Assembly (NCBI GenBank): GCA_002722315.1
Contig: PBLG01000021.1
Coordinates: forward strand, 62,001 to 126,000
Direction: 5' to 3'
Length of the DNA stretch: 64,000 bases
DNA from: Lysobacterales bacterium
Lineage (GTDB): Bacteria > Pseudomonadota > Gammaproteobacteria > Xanthomonadales > Wenzhouxiangellaceae
This document shows, piece by piece, positions 16,900-23,656 of this stretch (the first letter of the stretch is position 1; each line of letters opens with the position of its first letter). The translations under genes and the position numbers were made by a program. The notes beneath the pieces are model-generated. The model was not told where the DNA came from, did not search any database, and was given only the letters and a program-made list of their open reading frames with translations.

Positions 16900-16989
16900 T
16901 CAAGCGCCAGCGCTGGTCTCCAGATGTTCAACAAGCTCGGAGGCTGTTGCCAAGTCTCTTTGGAGAAGAGCCTTCTGTCGCCGCTTCAC
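16900..16989 (-). CDS. Possible 29-residue micropeptide inside the small RNA
   Basis: GTG-initiated frame of 29 codons (begins MKRRQKALLQRDLATASELV, ends in TGA). GGAAG lies ten bases before the GTG, a weak but usable ribosome-binding site. The predicted product is a single charged helix. The frame overlaps most of the structured RNA, and no homologue is recognised. The coding claim rests only on its position between a strong promoter and terminator. Confidence 0.25.
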   Translation of the reverse strand: MKRRQKALLQRDLATASELVEHLETSAGA

Positions 16990-17016
16990 CCTTGTGAGGC
17001 TTCCGCGTTGAGATAA

Positions 17017-17045
17017 GTTTTACGCTTGCTGAAATCGCTTGTCAA
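17017..17045 (-). promoter_or_regulatory. Strong sigma-70 promoter with AT-rich upstream region
   Basis: On the minus strand TTGACA (17045-17040) is a perfect -35. After 17 bases comes TAAAAC (17022-17017). The upstream 40 bases are strikingly AT-rich for this genome (AATTATTTTCGAAAAAACG), like an UP element. It drives the small RNA. Confidence 0.8.
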
Positions 17046-17199
17046 GCGTTTTTTCGAAAATAATTCAAACTTTTTCGAGTAAATTCATGACATTAGATAC
17101 TTATGATCGATTCCTCGCCGGGTTTGTGAGGAGTGGTCTGCAACCGATTGAATCATGGTTCCGGGAAGGAGTTCGAGTGCGCGTTTCAAGGCATCGAGC

Positions 17200-17227
17200 C
17201 GCCGGCCGGCCCGAAGACCGGCCGGCG
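17200..17227 (-). terminator. GC-rich UUCG-type hairpin after the small membrane-protein gene
   Basis: Arms 17200-17209 and 17218-17227 (CGCCGGCCGG/CCGGCCGGCG) are perfect 10-bp complements. On the minus strand the loop contains CTTCGG, an exceptionally stable tetraloop. It lies about 65 bases past the stop at 17292. There is no T-run. A second inverted repeat, CATCGCCAC/GTGGCGATG (17240-17248 and 17273-17281), lies between. Confidence 0.55.
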
Positions 17228-17291
17228 TTCGTGCACGCCCATCGCCACTAACAGGGAAAAGTCTCCTGCTTCGTGGCGATGCGAGTCCTCT

Positions 17292-17522
17292 CTACATGGC
17301 CGAACCTGCGCCTAGCCCGAGCAACGTCATCAGCAGCGACAAGCCGATGAAGATGGCGAACCAGATCAGCATGGCCTTGGCCCAGTTGGATTTTTCCGGG
17401 TGGGTGGAACTCCCGAATGCCCAGATCAGCAGCGCAATGATGTTGACCAGCGGTATGAAGGTGATAAGAAGCGTCAGCATCCACTGGCCGACGGACTGAG
17501 TTCCCTGATTGATATCCTGCAT
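17292..17522 (-). CDS. Small two-helix membrane protein
   Basis: Protein of 76 residues with two predicted membrane helices (about 13-36 and 50-72) joined by a short polar loop containing STHPEKSNWAKA. It resembles a widespread but unnamed group of small inner-membrane proteins with the pattern QW(M/V)LT...PLVNII. The start at 17522 has an excellent ribosome-binding site (GGGAGGAAAATC before ATG). No function is known; co-transcription with neighbours is unlikely. Confidence 0.8.
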   Translation of the reverse strand: MQDINQGTQSVGQWMLTLLITFIPLVNIIALLIWAFGSSTHPEKSNWAKAMLIWFAIFIGLSLLMTLLGLGAGSAM

Positions 17523-17837
17523 GATTTTCCTCCCGTTTGGCGTTTGAATCGGCGCGGACCGAAAAGCCGGGCGCGTCTACATCCAATACGGGAAAGCCAG
17601 CCGAACCAGGACAGGGGGATGCAGGCCGTAAGCGGGAGATTCAGCGGGAGCAGCGGAACTCGCAATACCCGCGTCGCCATCGGCGCATGTTCGGGACCGA
17701 GCGACTCGAACGTCTCGAGCAGTCAGTCCGACCGGTTGCGTTCCGATGGCCGGTCCCCGGGCCAGGAATCCATCGCGGGCGAAAATGGTCGCAGGCAGGC
17801 ATGTATGTTCGCGTGTTCGGTCAGCCGGCAGGTCGGT
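17523..17837. other. Intergenic region, no gene seen
   Basis: About 315 bases between the small membrane-protein gene and moaE. Apart from the ribosome-binding site at 17523-17540 and a presumed promoter, I see no conserved frame, no convincing terminator for the moa operon, and no repeat. Confidence 0.6.
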
Positions 17838-18293
17838 TCAACCATGGCTGCAAAGCGCATGGCCCTGGACCCACTCGCTGTCACCATCCGTGTAATGTTC
17901 CTGTTTCCAGATCGGAGCGCGATGCTTCATTTCCTCGACCAGCTGGCGGCAGGCGCGGAACGCTTCGTCGCGGTGGCGTGAACTGGCCGCGGCTATCACG
18001 CTGGCGTCCCCGACACCCAGTCGCCCGTGGCGATGCGCCAGCCAGAGCCGGATCTCGGCCCCCCACCTGGCAGCCGTCTCCTCGGCAAGCTCCTGGAAAA
18101 CATTTCGGCACAGCGTCTCGTGCAGATCGTAGCTCACGCCCAGTACCGACTTGCCCTGGTTGATGTCGCGCACTCTTCCGATAAACAGGTCCACGGCCCC
18201 GTGGCCAGGTGACGAACAGAACTCCAGCGCCGCGGCCGCATCCAGGGGCTGGTCGGTGGTTGCGACATGGATTCGGGAATTCACGGCGCTCAT
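17838..18293 (-). CDS. moaE: Molybdopterin synthase large subunit MoaE
   Basis: Catalytic subunit of molybdopterin synthase, which inserts the dithiolene sulfurs into precursor Z (cPMP) using MoaD thiocarboxylate. Family motifs: GAVDLFIGRVRD near the start, LAHRHGRLGVGDASVIAA in the core, and the catalytic-lysine segment HRAPIWKQEHYTDGDSEWV. About 151 residues. The ATG at 18293 overlaps the moaD stop; a GTG at 18284 has better spacing from GGAGG and may be the real start. Last gene of moaA-C-D-E. Confidence 0.93.
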   Translation of the reverse strand: MSAVNSRIHVATTDQPLDAAAALEFCSSPGHGAVDLFIGRVRDINQGKSVLGVSYDLHETLCRNVFQELAEETAARWGAEIRLWLAHRHGRLGVGDASVIAAASSRHRDEAFRACRQLVEEMKHRAPIWKQEHYTDGDSEWVQGHALCSHG

Positions 18294-18574
18294 CCTCCAC
18301 ATACCGGAGGCAGCAGCGCAAGAGCCACGTCGGTCGGCACCGTCTCTGTTTCGTCGAGCACCCTTGTGTCGGTCGCGAACGCCGAGGCTTTCAACAGGCT
18401 CAATGCCTCCTGATCATCAGCGAAAACGCCTGCGACCTTCCGCCTCAGATCGGCGACCGTGAAGGTGGATTCCATGTTCACGGACAGCGTGGACTCCTTG
18501 CGAAACTGGCGAAAGCCACCGAACAGGTTGATCCCGACTTCTCGCGTTTCGGAAGCTGCACTCAGGTCATTCAT
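18290..18574 (-). CDS. moaD: Molybdopterin synthase small (sulfur-carrier) subunit MoaD
   Basis: Ubiquitin-fold sulfur carrier of 94 residues ending in the required Gly-Gly (ALALLPPVCGG). The C-terminal glycine is adenylated by MoeB and converted to thiocarboxylate. The ATG at 18574 lies inside the end of moaC (8-base overlap) and the stop overlaps moaE, so subunit stoichiometry is coupled. The Cys just before the terminal GG is unusual, as Ala is more common there. A second MoaD-like gene lies at 26692-26964. Confidence 0.9.
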   Translation of the reverse strand: MNDLSAASETREVGINLFGGFRQFRKESTLSVNMESTFTVADLRRKVAGVFADDQEALSLLKASAFATDTRVLDETETVPTDVALALLPPVCGG

Positions 18575-19115
18575 GGGTTGTCTCTCGTCGAGATTCGGTT
18601 GAACAGACATCGGAAAAGTCCGCGGGCAGCGCGGGCAGTCCGTCGGGATGAACCCAGCGCCCCGATTTCCCGCCTTCCTTGAGCAGTAGCCGGACATCGT
18701 CGATCGCCAGCGCAGCTTCGACCTGCTTGGCCAGGTCCCAGATCGTGAGCAAAGCCACCTGAACGCCGGCGAGTGCCTCCATTTCGACACCGGTGCGCGC
18801 CGATGTGGCGGCCTGGCAGAAAGCAATGACCGATTCGGAAGCCGGATCGAGCTCGAATGCCACGACGACGTGGTCGAGTCCCAGCGGATGACACAGCGGA
18901 ATGAGGTCGGCGGTCTTCTTGGCGGCGAGAATGCCGGCCGTCTCGGCCAGCACCAGCGGATCACCCTTGGGCAGACTGCGGTCGCGCACCATCGGATAAG
19001 CCACCGGCCCGAGCCGGATGCGCCCGGTAGCAACCGCGCGACGGCGCGTGACGTTCTTGGCGCCGACGTCGATCATCCGGTACTGCTGACTGGACCGCTT
19101 GACGGTTTCGGTCAC
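18567..19115 (-). CDS. moaC: Cyclic pyranopterin monophosphate synthase MoaC
   Basis: Second step of Mo-cofactor synthesis, turning the MoaA product into cPMP. Diagnostic motifs are present: MIDVGAKNVTRRRAVATG, KTADLIPLCHPLGLD, and RTGVEMEALAGVQVALLTIW with the downstream Lys/Asp catalytic region. It has 182 residues from a GTG at 19115, one base after the moaA stop, with GGAGG five bases upstream. In-frame codons upstream to 19160 lie within moaA and are not family-like. Confidence 0.95.
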   Translation of the reverse strand: MTETVKRSSQQYRMIDVGAKNVTRRRAVATGRIRLGPVAYPMVRDRSLPKGDPLVLAETAGILAAKKTADLIPLCHPLGLDHVVVAFELDPASESVIAFCQAATSARTGVEMEALAGVQVALLTIWDLAKQVEAALAIDDVRLLLKEGGKSGRWVHPDGLPALPADFSDVCSTESRRETTHE

Positions 19116-19116
19116 T

Positions 19117-20088
19117 TCAGCCTCCGGTATAGGCAAGGTGCGGGGTATCGCCGAAATCACCCTGGTGCAGGAAGTGCGACACCTTCTTGCCCAGGAGCGC
19201 GGTCAGCAGGCAGGCCTTGAGCTGTTCGCGATCTTCGTCTCGCTGCAGAAAAGGCCTGAGGTTCTGACTGCCCCGGCCGAACAGGCAAAGCCGCAGCCCC
19301 CCGCGTGCGGTGACGCGCAGCCGGTTGCAGGTATCGCAGAATCCCGGCGCGTAGGGCGCGATCAGTCCGATACGGCCGGCATGATCCGGGTGACCGTACT
19401 CCACCGCCGGACCGTCTACCGGGCCCCGGTCGACGGGCTTCCAGCCTTCGTCGTCCAGTTTCCGACGCACCACGTCGCCGCTGACGTGCCGCTTCTCGAA
19501 ATAGGCCTGGTTGTCGCCGGTCTGCATCAGTTCGATGAAGCGCAAAGCGATCGGCCGGCTGCGCACATACTCGAAAAAACCGGGTAGTTCGTGATCGTTC
19601 AATCCCTTGAGCAGAACGGTATTGAGCTTGACTGCCCCGAACCCCGCTTCGAGACAGGTGTCGATGCTTTCGAATACTTTCGCGAACCGTCGGTCGCCGG
19701 TGATTTCCTCGAAGCGCTCTGACTCGAGGCTGTCTATGCTGATATTGATGGCGTCGACGCCGGCCGCCTTCAGTTCGTCTGCTGTCTCGCACAGCTTGTA
19801 ACCGTTGGTCGTCATGGCCAGCCTCTCGATGCCCGGCGTTGCGCGCACGACGCGAACGATCTCCATGAAATCCTTGCGCACCATGGGCTCGCCGCCAGTC
19901 AGTCGCACCTTGGTCGTGCCCAGTTCGGCGAAGCCGGCGACCAGCCGACGAATTTCGTCCACGCTCATGAAGCCGGTCGGTTTGCCCTGATAACCGTTGG
20001 GCAGGCAGTATTCGCAACGAAAATTGCAGACGTCGGTTACCGACAGGCGCAGATAGGCAAACCGACGACCGAAGCCGTCCTCGAGCAT
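19117..20088 (-). CDS. moaA: GTP 3',8-cyclase MoaA (radical SAM)
   Basis: First enzyme of pterin cofactor synthesis, a radical-SAM cyclase acting on GTP with MoaC. The N-terminal cluster ligands are Cys21, Cys25 and Cys28 (CNFRCEYC). The C-terminal cluster is FCDTCNRLRVTARGGLRLC. The protein ends in the essential Gly-Gly (AYTGG). It has 323 residues from the ATG at 20088, preceded by AAGGAGG at an 11-base spacing; a TTG two codons earlier has tighter spacing. First gene of the moa operon, downstream of a structured leader. Confidence 0.95.
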   Translation of the reverse strand: MLEDGFGRRFAYLRLSVTDVCNFRCEYCLPNGYQGKPTGFMSVDEIRRLVAGFAELGTTKVRLTGGEPMVRKDFMEIVRVVRATPGIERLAMTTNGYKLCETADELKAAGVDAINISIDSLESERFEEITGDRRFAKVFESIDTCLEAGFGAVKLNTVLLKGLNDHELPGFFEYVRSRPIALRFIELMQTGDNQAYFEKRHVSGDVVRRKLDDEGWKPVDRGPVDGPAVEYGHPDHAGRIGLIAPYAPGFCDTCNRLRVTARGGLRLCLFGRGSQNLRPFLQRDEDREQLKACLLTALLGKKVSHFLHQGDFGDTPHLAYTGG

Positions 20089-20126
20089 GGTCAATGTGGC
20101 CTCCTTGACGAACACTGCAGATGACG

Positions 20127-20225
20127 CGGTCTCCCGCCTTCACCGGTCCCGGCGCGATTACCGCCGGGCTGCGCATACCCCATGGTGTGGATCACCTCTG
20201 GCGGCAGGCGCCTGGAGTGCACCGT
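20127..20225 (-). promoter_or_regulatory. Structured 5' leader of moaA, possible Moco-type riboswitch
   Basis: On the minus strand an outer helix pairs CGGT..CTCC (20224-20214) with GGAG-ACCG (20134-20127). Inside are a GGTG/CACC hairpin (20196-20184) and a 7-bp CCCGGCG/CGCCGGG hairpin (20168-20148). It lies about 40 bases before the moaA start, where Moco RNA elements occur in other gammaproteobacteria. I cannot align it to the Moco consensus from memory, so identity is tentative. Confidence 0.35.
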
Positions 20226-20373
20226 TTTGATCGCGGTCCCTACGATAACCTGAACATCACCCAGATTGCCAGAAAACCTCCGAAAAATCGATAGACGCTG
20301 CGGGGAGACCCAGTCGGGCATGGGCGTGGGATCGGCACCGTGCACGGCCGCGTTCGTCGGATCGTTCGCGACA

Positions 20374-21234
20374 TCATTCAACGGCTCGGCGCTGTTGGTG
20401 GTGAGGGATGAACAGGGGCTGGCCGGCAACCCGAAAACGGCCGATCGCCTCCTGCCCGGTTTCGGAGACCAGCCAGTCTATGAACGCCTGTGCCTGCTCG
20501 AGCCGAACGTTCGGGCAGTGCTCCGGGTCGATCGCGATCACGCTGTACGGGTTGAACAGCGCAGGATCGCCTTCCACCAGCAGTTGCAGGCCGCCTCGGT
20601 TGCCGAAACTCAGCCAGGTGCCCCGGTCGACAAGAATATAGGCGTCCATTGCGCGCGCCATGTTAAGGCTCTGGCCCATTCCGGACCCGGATTCCACGTA
20701 CCAAGCTCCCGCACCTCGCGTCGGGTCCAGCCCACTTTCGCGCCAAAGCGCGAGCTCCTTGGTGTGCGTGCCGCTTCGGTCGCCGCGCGAAACGAACGGC
20801 GCGCGCTTCGAGCCGACTGCGGCAATTGCCCCGGCTGCCGAATCCGCCCCGCGGATGCCGGCCGGATCGTTTCTCGGTCCAACAATTACGAAATCGTTGT
20901 GCATCAACGCGATGCGCTCCAGACCGTAGCCGTTTTCGACGAACTCGCGCTCCAGAGCAGGCGCATGCACCATTACGACGTCTGCGTCGCAGCGTTCGCC
21001 GTAGGCCAGTGCGGCGCCCGTGCCCAGCGCGACCACCCGCGCCTCGATACCCGTAGCCGCCTGGAATTCGGGCAACAAGTGATCGAACAGCCCGGAGTTC
21101 TGGGTGGATGTGGTCGAAGCCACGATGATGAAGCCTGTTTCATCGGCATGCAGCATGCTTGCCGACAGCGCAATGGCGGATGCGAGAATCCGGCTTGCCG
21201 CAAGCGCTGCGGCGGTGGATTTTTTCATGATCAC
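20374..21234 (-). CDS. tupA: Tungstate-type ABC transporter substrate-binding protein
   Basis: Periplasmic oxyanion-binding protein of 286 residues with a signal peptide (about 1-30, ending near SMLHADE). The TupA hallmarks are the oxyanion loop ASTTSTQNSGLFDHLLPEF, then VVALGTGAALAYGERCDADV, and FVSRGDRSGTHTKELALW. TupA proteins bind tungstate very tightly; molybdate preference cannot be excluded by eye. The gene overlaps the ATPase gene by four bases. With tupC and tupB it supplies the metal for the cofactor genes on either side. Confidence 0.9.
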   Translation of the reverse strand: MIMKKSTAAALAASRILASAIALSASMLHADETGFIIVASTTSTQNSGLFDHLLPEFQAATGIEARVVALGTGAALAYGERCDADVVMVHAPALEREFVENGYGLERIALMHNDFVIVGPRNDPAGIRGADSAAGAIAAVGSKRAPFVSRGDRSGTHTKELALWRESGLDPTRGAGAWYVESGSGMGQSLNMARAMDAYILVDRGTWLSFGNRGGLQLLVEGDPALFNPYSVIAIDPEHCPNVRLEQAQAFIDWLVSETGQEAIGRFRVAGQPLFIPHHQQRRAVE

Positions 21235-21971
21235 AACACCAGTCTTCCGTCGAGAAAGTCGCGTGCCTGCTTGCTGGCCGGGCGATCGAAGAATATATCA
21301 GCCGCCGCATGCTCGCGCAGGCGGCCGTCGGCCATGAACAATACTTCGTCGGCAAGCCGCCTTGCCTGGCCCAGATCATGGGTGCTCAAGATGACGCGCG
21401 TCTTTCCGGCATGAATATGGCGGATCAATGCCTCCACGCCGGCGGTGCTGTGCGGATCGAGATTCGCACACGGTTCGTCCAGCAACAGGACTCTCGGTTG
21501 CTGGGCCCATGCCCTGACGATGGCCAGGCGCTGGGTTTCTCCACCCGACAGTTGCATTGCAGGCTGATCGGCCAGCGCCAGCAGGCCACCCTGGTCCAGC
21601 GCCGCTTCCGCACTACTTCGACGCGCACGCGCCGGCAGCCCGGTTCGGGCCAGTGCGAACTCGACATTGGCCCTGACCGATCTGCGCAGCATCACCGGTT
21701 TCTGCAACACCATGCCCAGAGCGGGGCGCAGCTTTTCCGGGGCATGCCCGTTCCATTCGATTCTGCCCGAATCCGGGTGGAGCAGGCCCGTCAAGAGCCT
21801 CAGCAGAAGGCTTTTGCCGGCGCCGTTCGGTCCAAGCAGGACGCTTATCCTGCCCGCTTCGAGCCGGAAGTCCACAGCCTTGAGCAGCGTCCTGCCGTTG
21901 CGGGCGAAACCCACCGCCTCGACGCGCAACGGCAACAACTGCGGCGGGGAAGGGGGCGCCGGGTCAGGCAT
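21231..21971 (-). CDS. tupC: Tungstate/molybdate ABC transporter ATP-binding protein
   Basis: ATPase subunit of 246 residues. It has Walker A LLGPNGAGKSLLLRLL, signature LSGGETQRLAIVRAW, Walker B VLLLDEPCANLD and switch His in ILSTHDLGQARRL. No molybdate-binding MOP domain is fused, as expected for Tup rather than ModC. It overlaps the permease gene by eight bases and tupA by four. Confidence 0.92.
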   Translation of the reverse strand: MPDPAPPSPPQLLPLRVEAVGFARNGRTLLKAVDFRLEAGRISVLLGPNGAGKSLLLRLLTGLLHPDSGRIEWNGHAPEKLRPALGMVLQKPVMLRRSVRANVEFALARTGLPARARRSSAEAALDQGGLLALADQPAMQLSGGETQRLAIVRAWAQQPRVLLLDEPCANLDPHSTAGVEALIRHIHAGKTRVILSTHDLGQARRLADEVLFMADGRLREHAAADIFFDRPASKQARDFLDGRLVL

Positions 21972-22668
21972 GACGGCGGATCGCGGCTTGCTGCAGCATG
22001 CCGGCCAGCAGATTGATCGAAATCGCGATTGCCAGAAGGACCAGGCCCAGCGCCATGGCCAGTGCCAGGTTGCCCTTGCTGGTCTCCAGTGCGATGGTGG
22101 TGGTCATTACGCGGGTCACGCCCTTTATGTTCCCACCGACGATGATCACTGCGCCGACCTCGGCCACTGCGCGACCGAACCCCGCCAGTACGGCAGTCGT
22201 CAGCGAAAGCCACGCATCGCGCAGGAGGGTTGTCACCATGACGGGTTGGCTGGTGTTGAGCACCTGAAGCTGCTCGCGATACGAGCGATCCAGGTCGGCA
22301 ATCGTCTGGCGCGTCAGCGCCGCGATCAGCGGCGTAATGAGAAGACACTGCGCGATCACCATTGCCTCGGGCGTGAATAGCAGGCCCAGTTCTCCCAGCG
22401 GTCCTGCGCGCGAAAGCATCAGGTAGACGCCCAGGCCTACGACGACAGGCGGCAACCCCATCATCGCGTTGAGCAGTGCGGCGATGACCGAACGTCCCGG
22501 GAATCGGTAAACCGCGACCGCCGCGCCCAGCGGCAGTCCGATCAGTGCCGCCAGCAGCGTTGCGGCAAGACTGACCGTGAGCGAGAGCCCTATGATCGCA
22601 AGCAGTTCCGGCTCCAGCGTAATCAGGAGCTCGAGCGCTATGGCAGGAGCTTGACGAAACTCATCCAT
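21964..22668 (-). CDS. tupB: Tungstate/molybdate ABC transporter permease
   Basis: Membrane permease of 234 residues with about five to six helices. The BPD-type coupling region is GRAVAEVGAVIIVGGNIKGVTRVMTTTIALE, as in TupB/WtpB permeases. First gene of tupB-C-A. A good -10 box (TATACT, complement of 22705-22710) lies about 36 bases upstream, with no convincing -35. It is divergent from moaB. Confidence 0.9.
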   Translation of the reverse strand: MDEFRQAPAIALELLITLEPELLAIIGLSLTVSLAATLLAALIGLPLGAAVAVYRFPGRSVIAALLNAMMGLPPVVVGLGVYLMLSRAGPLGELGLLFTPEAMVIAQCLLITPLIAALTRQTIADLDRSYREQLQVLNTSQPVMVTTLLRDAWLSLTTAVLAGFGRAVAEVGAVIIVGGNIKGVTRVMTTTIALETSKGNLALAMALGLVLLAIAISINLLAGMLQQAAIRRHA

Positions 22669-22856
22669 GCTGAGAAGCCGATTGGTCAGTGATTGACGAG
22701 TGCGAGTATAAAGGACCCAATCGCTTCAGCCATCCCCAACCGGACGAAGCGGGAACAAGCACGTCGCCGCTGGTGTTCGAACCATCCGTTTTCCGCTCGG
22801 CGGCCGGTCTTGCGGCGGGTACACTAGACAGGCAAACCCTTCGCGAGGAACTCCGC

Positions 22857-23396
22857 ATGCCGCATACCGCGCCGGACAGCCCGACCCCGCAGCCGCTGAG
22901 AATCGCGGTACTCACGATTTCCGATTCCCGCGACTTTGCCAGCGATCGTTCCGGCGATGCGCTGCGCGACGGCCTGGAGGCGGCCGGTCACGTTCTGGCG
23001 GACCGGGAACTGGTGCCGGACGACATGTTCGATATCCGGGCCGTCGTTTCGCGCTGGATTGCCGACCCGGAGGTCGATTGCATACTCAGCACCGGCGGCA
23101 CCGGCATTACCGGCCGCGACGGAACGCCCGAGGCGATAGGGCCGCTGCTGATCCGCAGCATCGATGGGTTCGGGGAGCTGTTCAGGCACTATTCGCTGGA
23201 AGAAATCGGCCCGTCGACCATCCAGTCACGCGCATTCGCCGGTGTGGCCAACGCCACGCTGGTGTTCGGTCTGCCGGGTTCGACCGGTGCCTGCCGTACC
23301 GCCTGGAACCGGATCCTGAAACCGCAGCTGGATGTGCGTACCCGGCCATGCAACTTCGCGACGCTGGTTCCGCGCCTGAACGATGACCAGGGCTGA
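22857..23396 (+). CDS. moaB: Molybdenum cofactor biosynthesis protein MoaB
   Basis: MoaB/MogA-family protein of 179 residues that binds molybdopterin and helps form adenylylated MPT before metal insertion. Motifs: AVLTISDSRDFASDRSGD, LSTGGTGITGRDGTPEAI, and GLPGSTGACRTAWNRIL. The ATG at 22857 is used because the family begins there and GAGGA lies upstream; the earlier in-frame codons are not conserved. It is transcribed divergently from the tup genes and towards moeA. Confidence 0.93.
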   Translation: MPHTAPDSPTPQPLRIAVLTISDSRDFASDRSGDALRDGLEAAGHVLADRELVPDDMFDIRAVVSRWIADPEVDCILSTGGTGITGRDGTPEAIGPLLIRSIDGFGELFRHYSLEEIGPSTIQSRAFAGVANATLVFGLPGSTGACRTAWNRILKPQLDVRTRPCNFATLVPRLNDDQG

Positions 23397-23443
23397 CATC
23401 CCTGCCGCGCTTCGGCACTTCAAACCTTAAAGGAGCAAGAACC

Positions 23444-23647
23444 ATGAATGAAGAAAAACTCAACATCAGTCTGCGCAAGTTTCTCAAACAGGTCGGCGTG
23501 ACTTCGCAACGAGAGATCGAGAAAGCCGTGCGCGATGCGGCTGAACAGGGCAGCTTGCCGAGCGGCGGACTGGCCGTCTCCGTGCGGTTGGAATGCCCTG
23601 CACTGGGGCTCAGCCACGAAATCGACGGGCTGCTGGAGACCGATTGA
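23444..23647 (+). CDS. DUF6494-family small protein
   Basis: Protein of 67 residues: an N-terminal helical part (LNISLRKFLKQVGVTSQREI) and a short beta-rich end (GLAVSVRLECPALGLSHEI). I recognise it as DUF6494, a family of unknown function. It has a good ribosome-binding site (AAAGGAG) and lies 47 bases after moaB, so is probably co-transcribed. Its place among Mo/W-cofactor genes hints at a link to oxidoreductase maturation, but nothing in the sequence shows what it does. Confidence 0.75.
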   Translation: MNEEKLNISLRKFLKQVGVTSQREIEKAVRDAAEQGSLPSGGLAVSVRLECPALGLSHEIDGLLETD

Positions 23648-23656
23648 ACCGCGAGA

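Larger units (their letters stand above)
16842..17010 (-). ncRNA. Candidate small structured RNA, about 165 nt
   Basis: A transcript is bounded by a good promoter (17017-17045) and an intrinsic terminator. The ends can close on each other: ACGCGGA near the 5' end (17008-17002) pairs with TCCGCGT (16888-16882). Inside are further helices: CTCTT/AAGAG, CAACA/TGTTG, AGCGC/GCGCT and AGCCT/AGGCT. I could not match it to 6S RNA, tmRNA, RNase P or a Csr-type sponge. It also contains a 29-codon reading frame (16900-16989), so a micropeptide mRNA is an alternative. Confidence 0.6.

Noticed and set aside
16842-17010. 6S RNA
   Set aside because: Similar length, but the long double-stranded arms around a central bubble are not formed; the fold looks multibranched.
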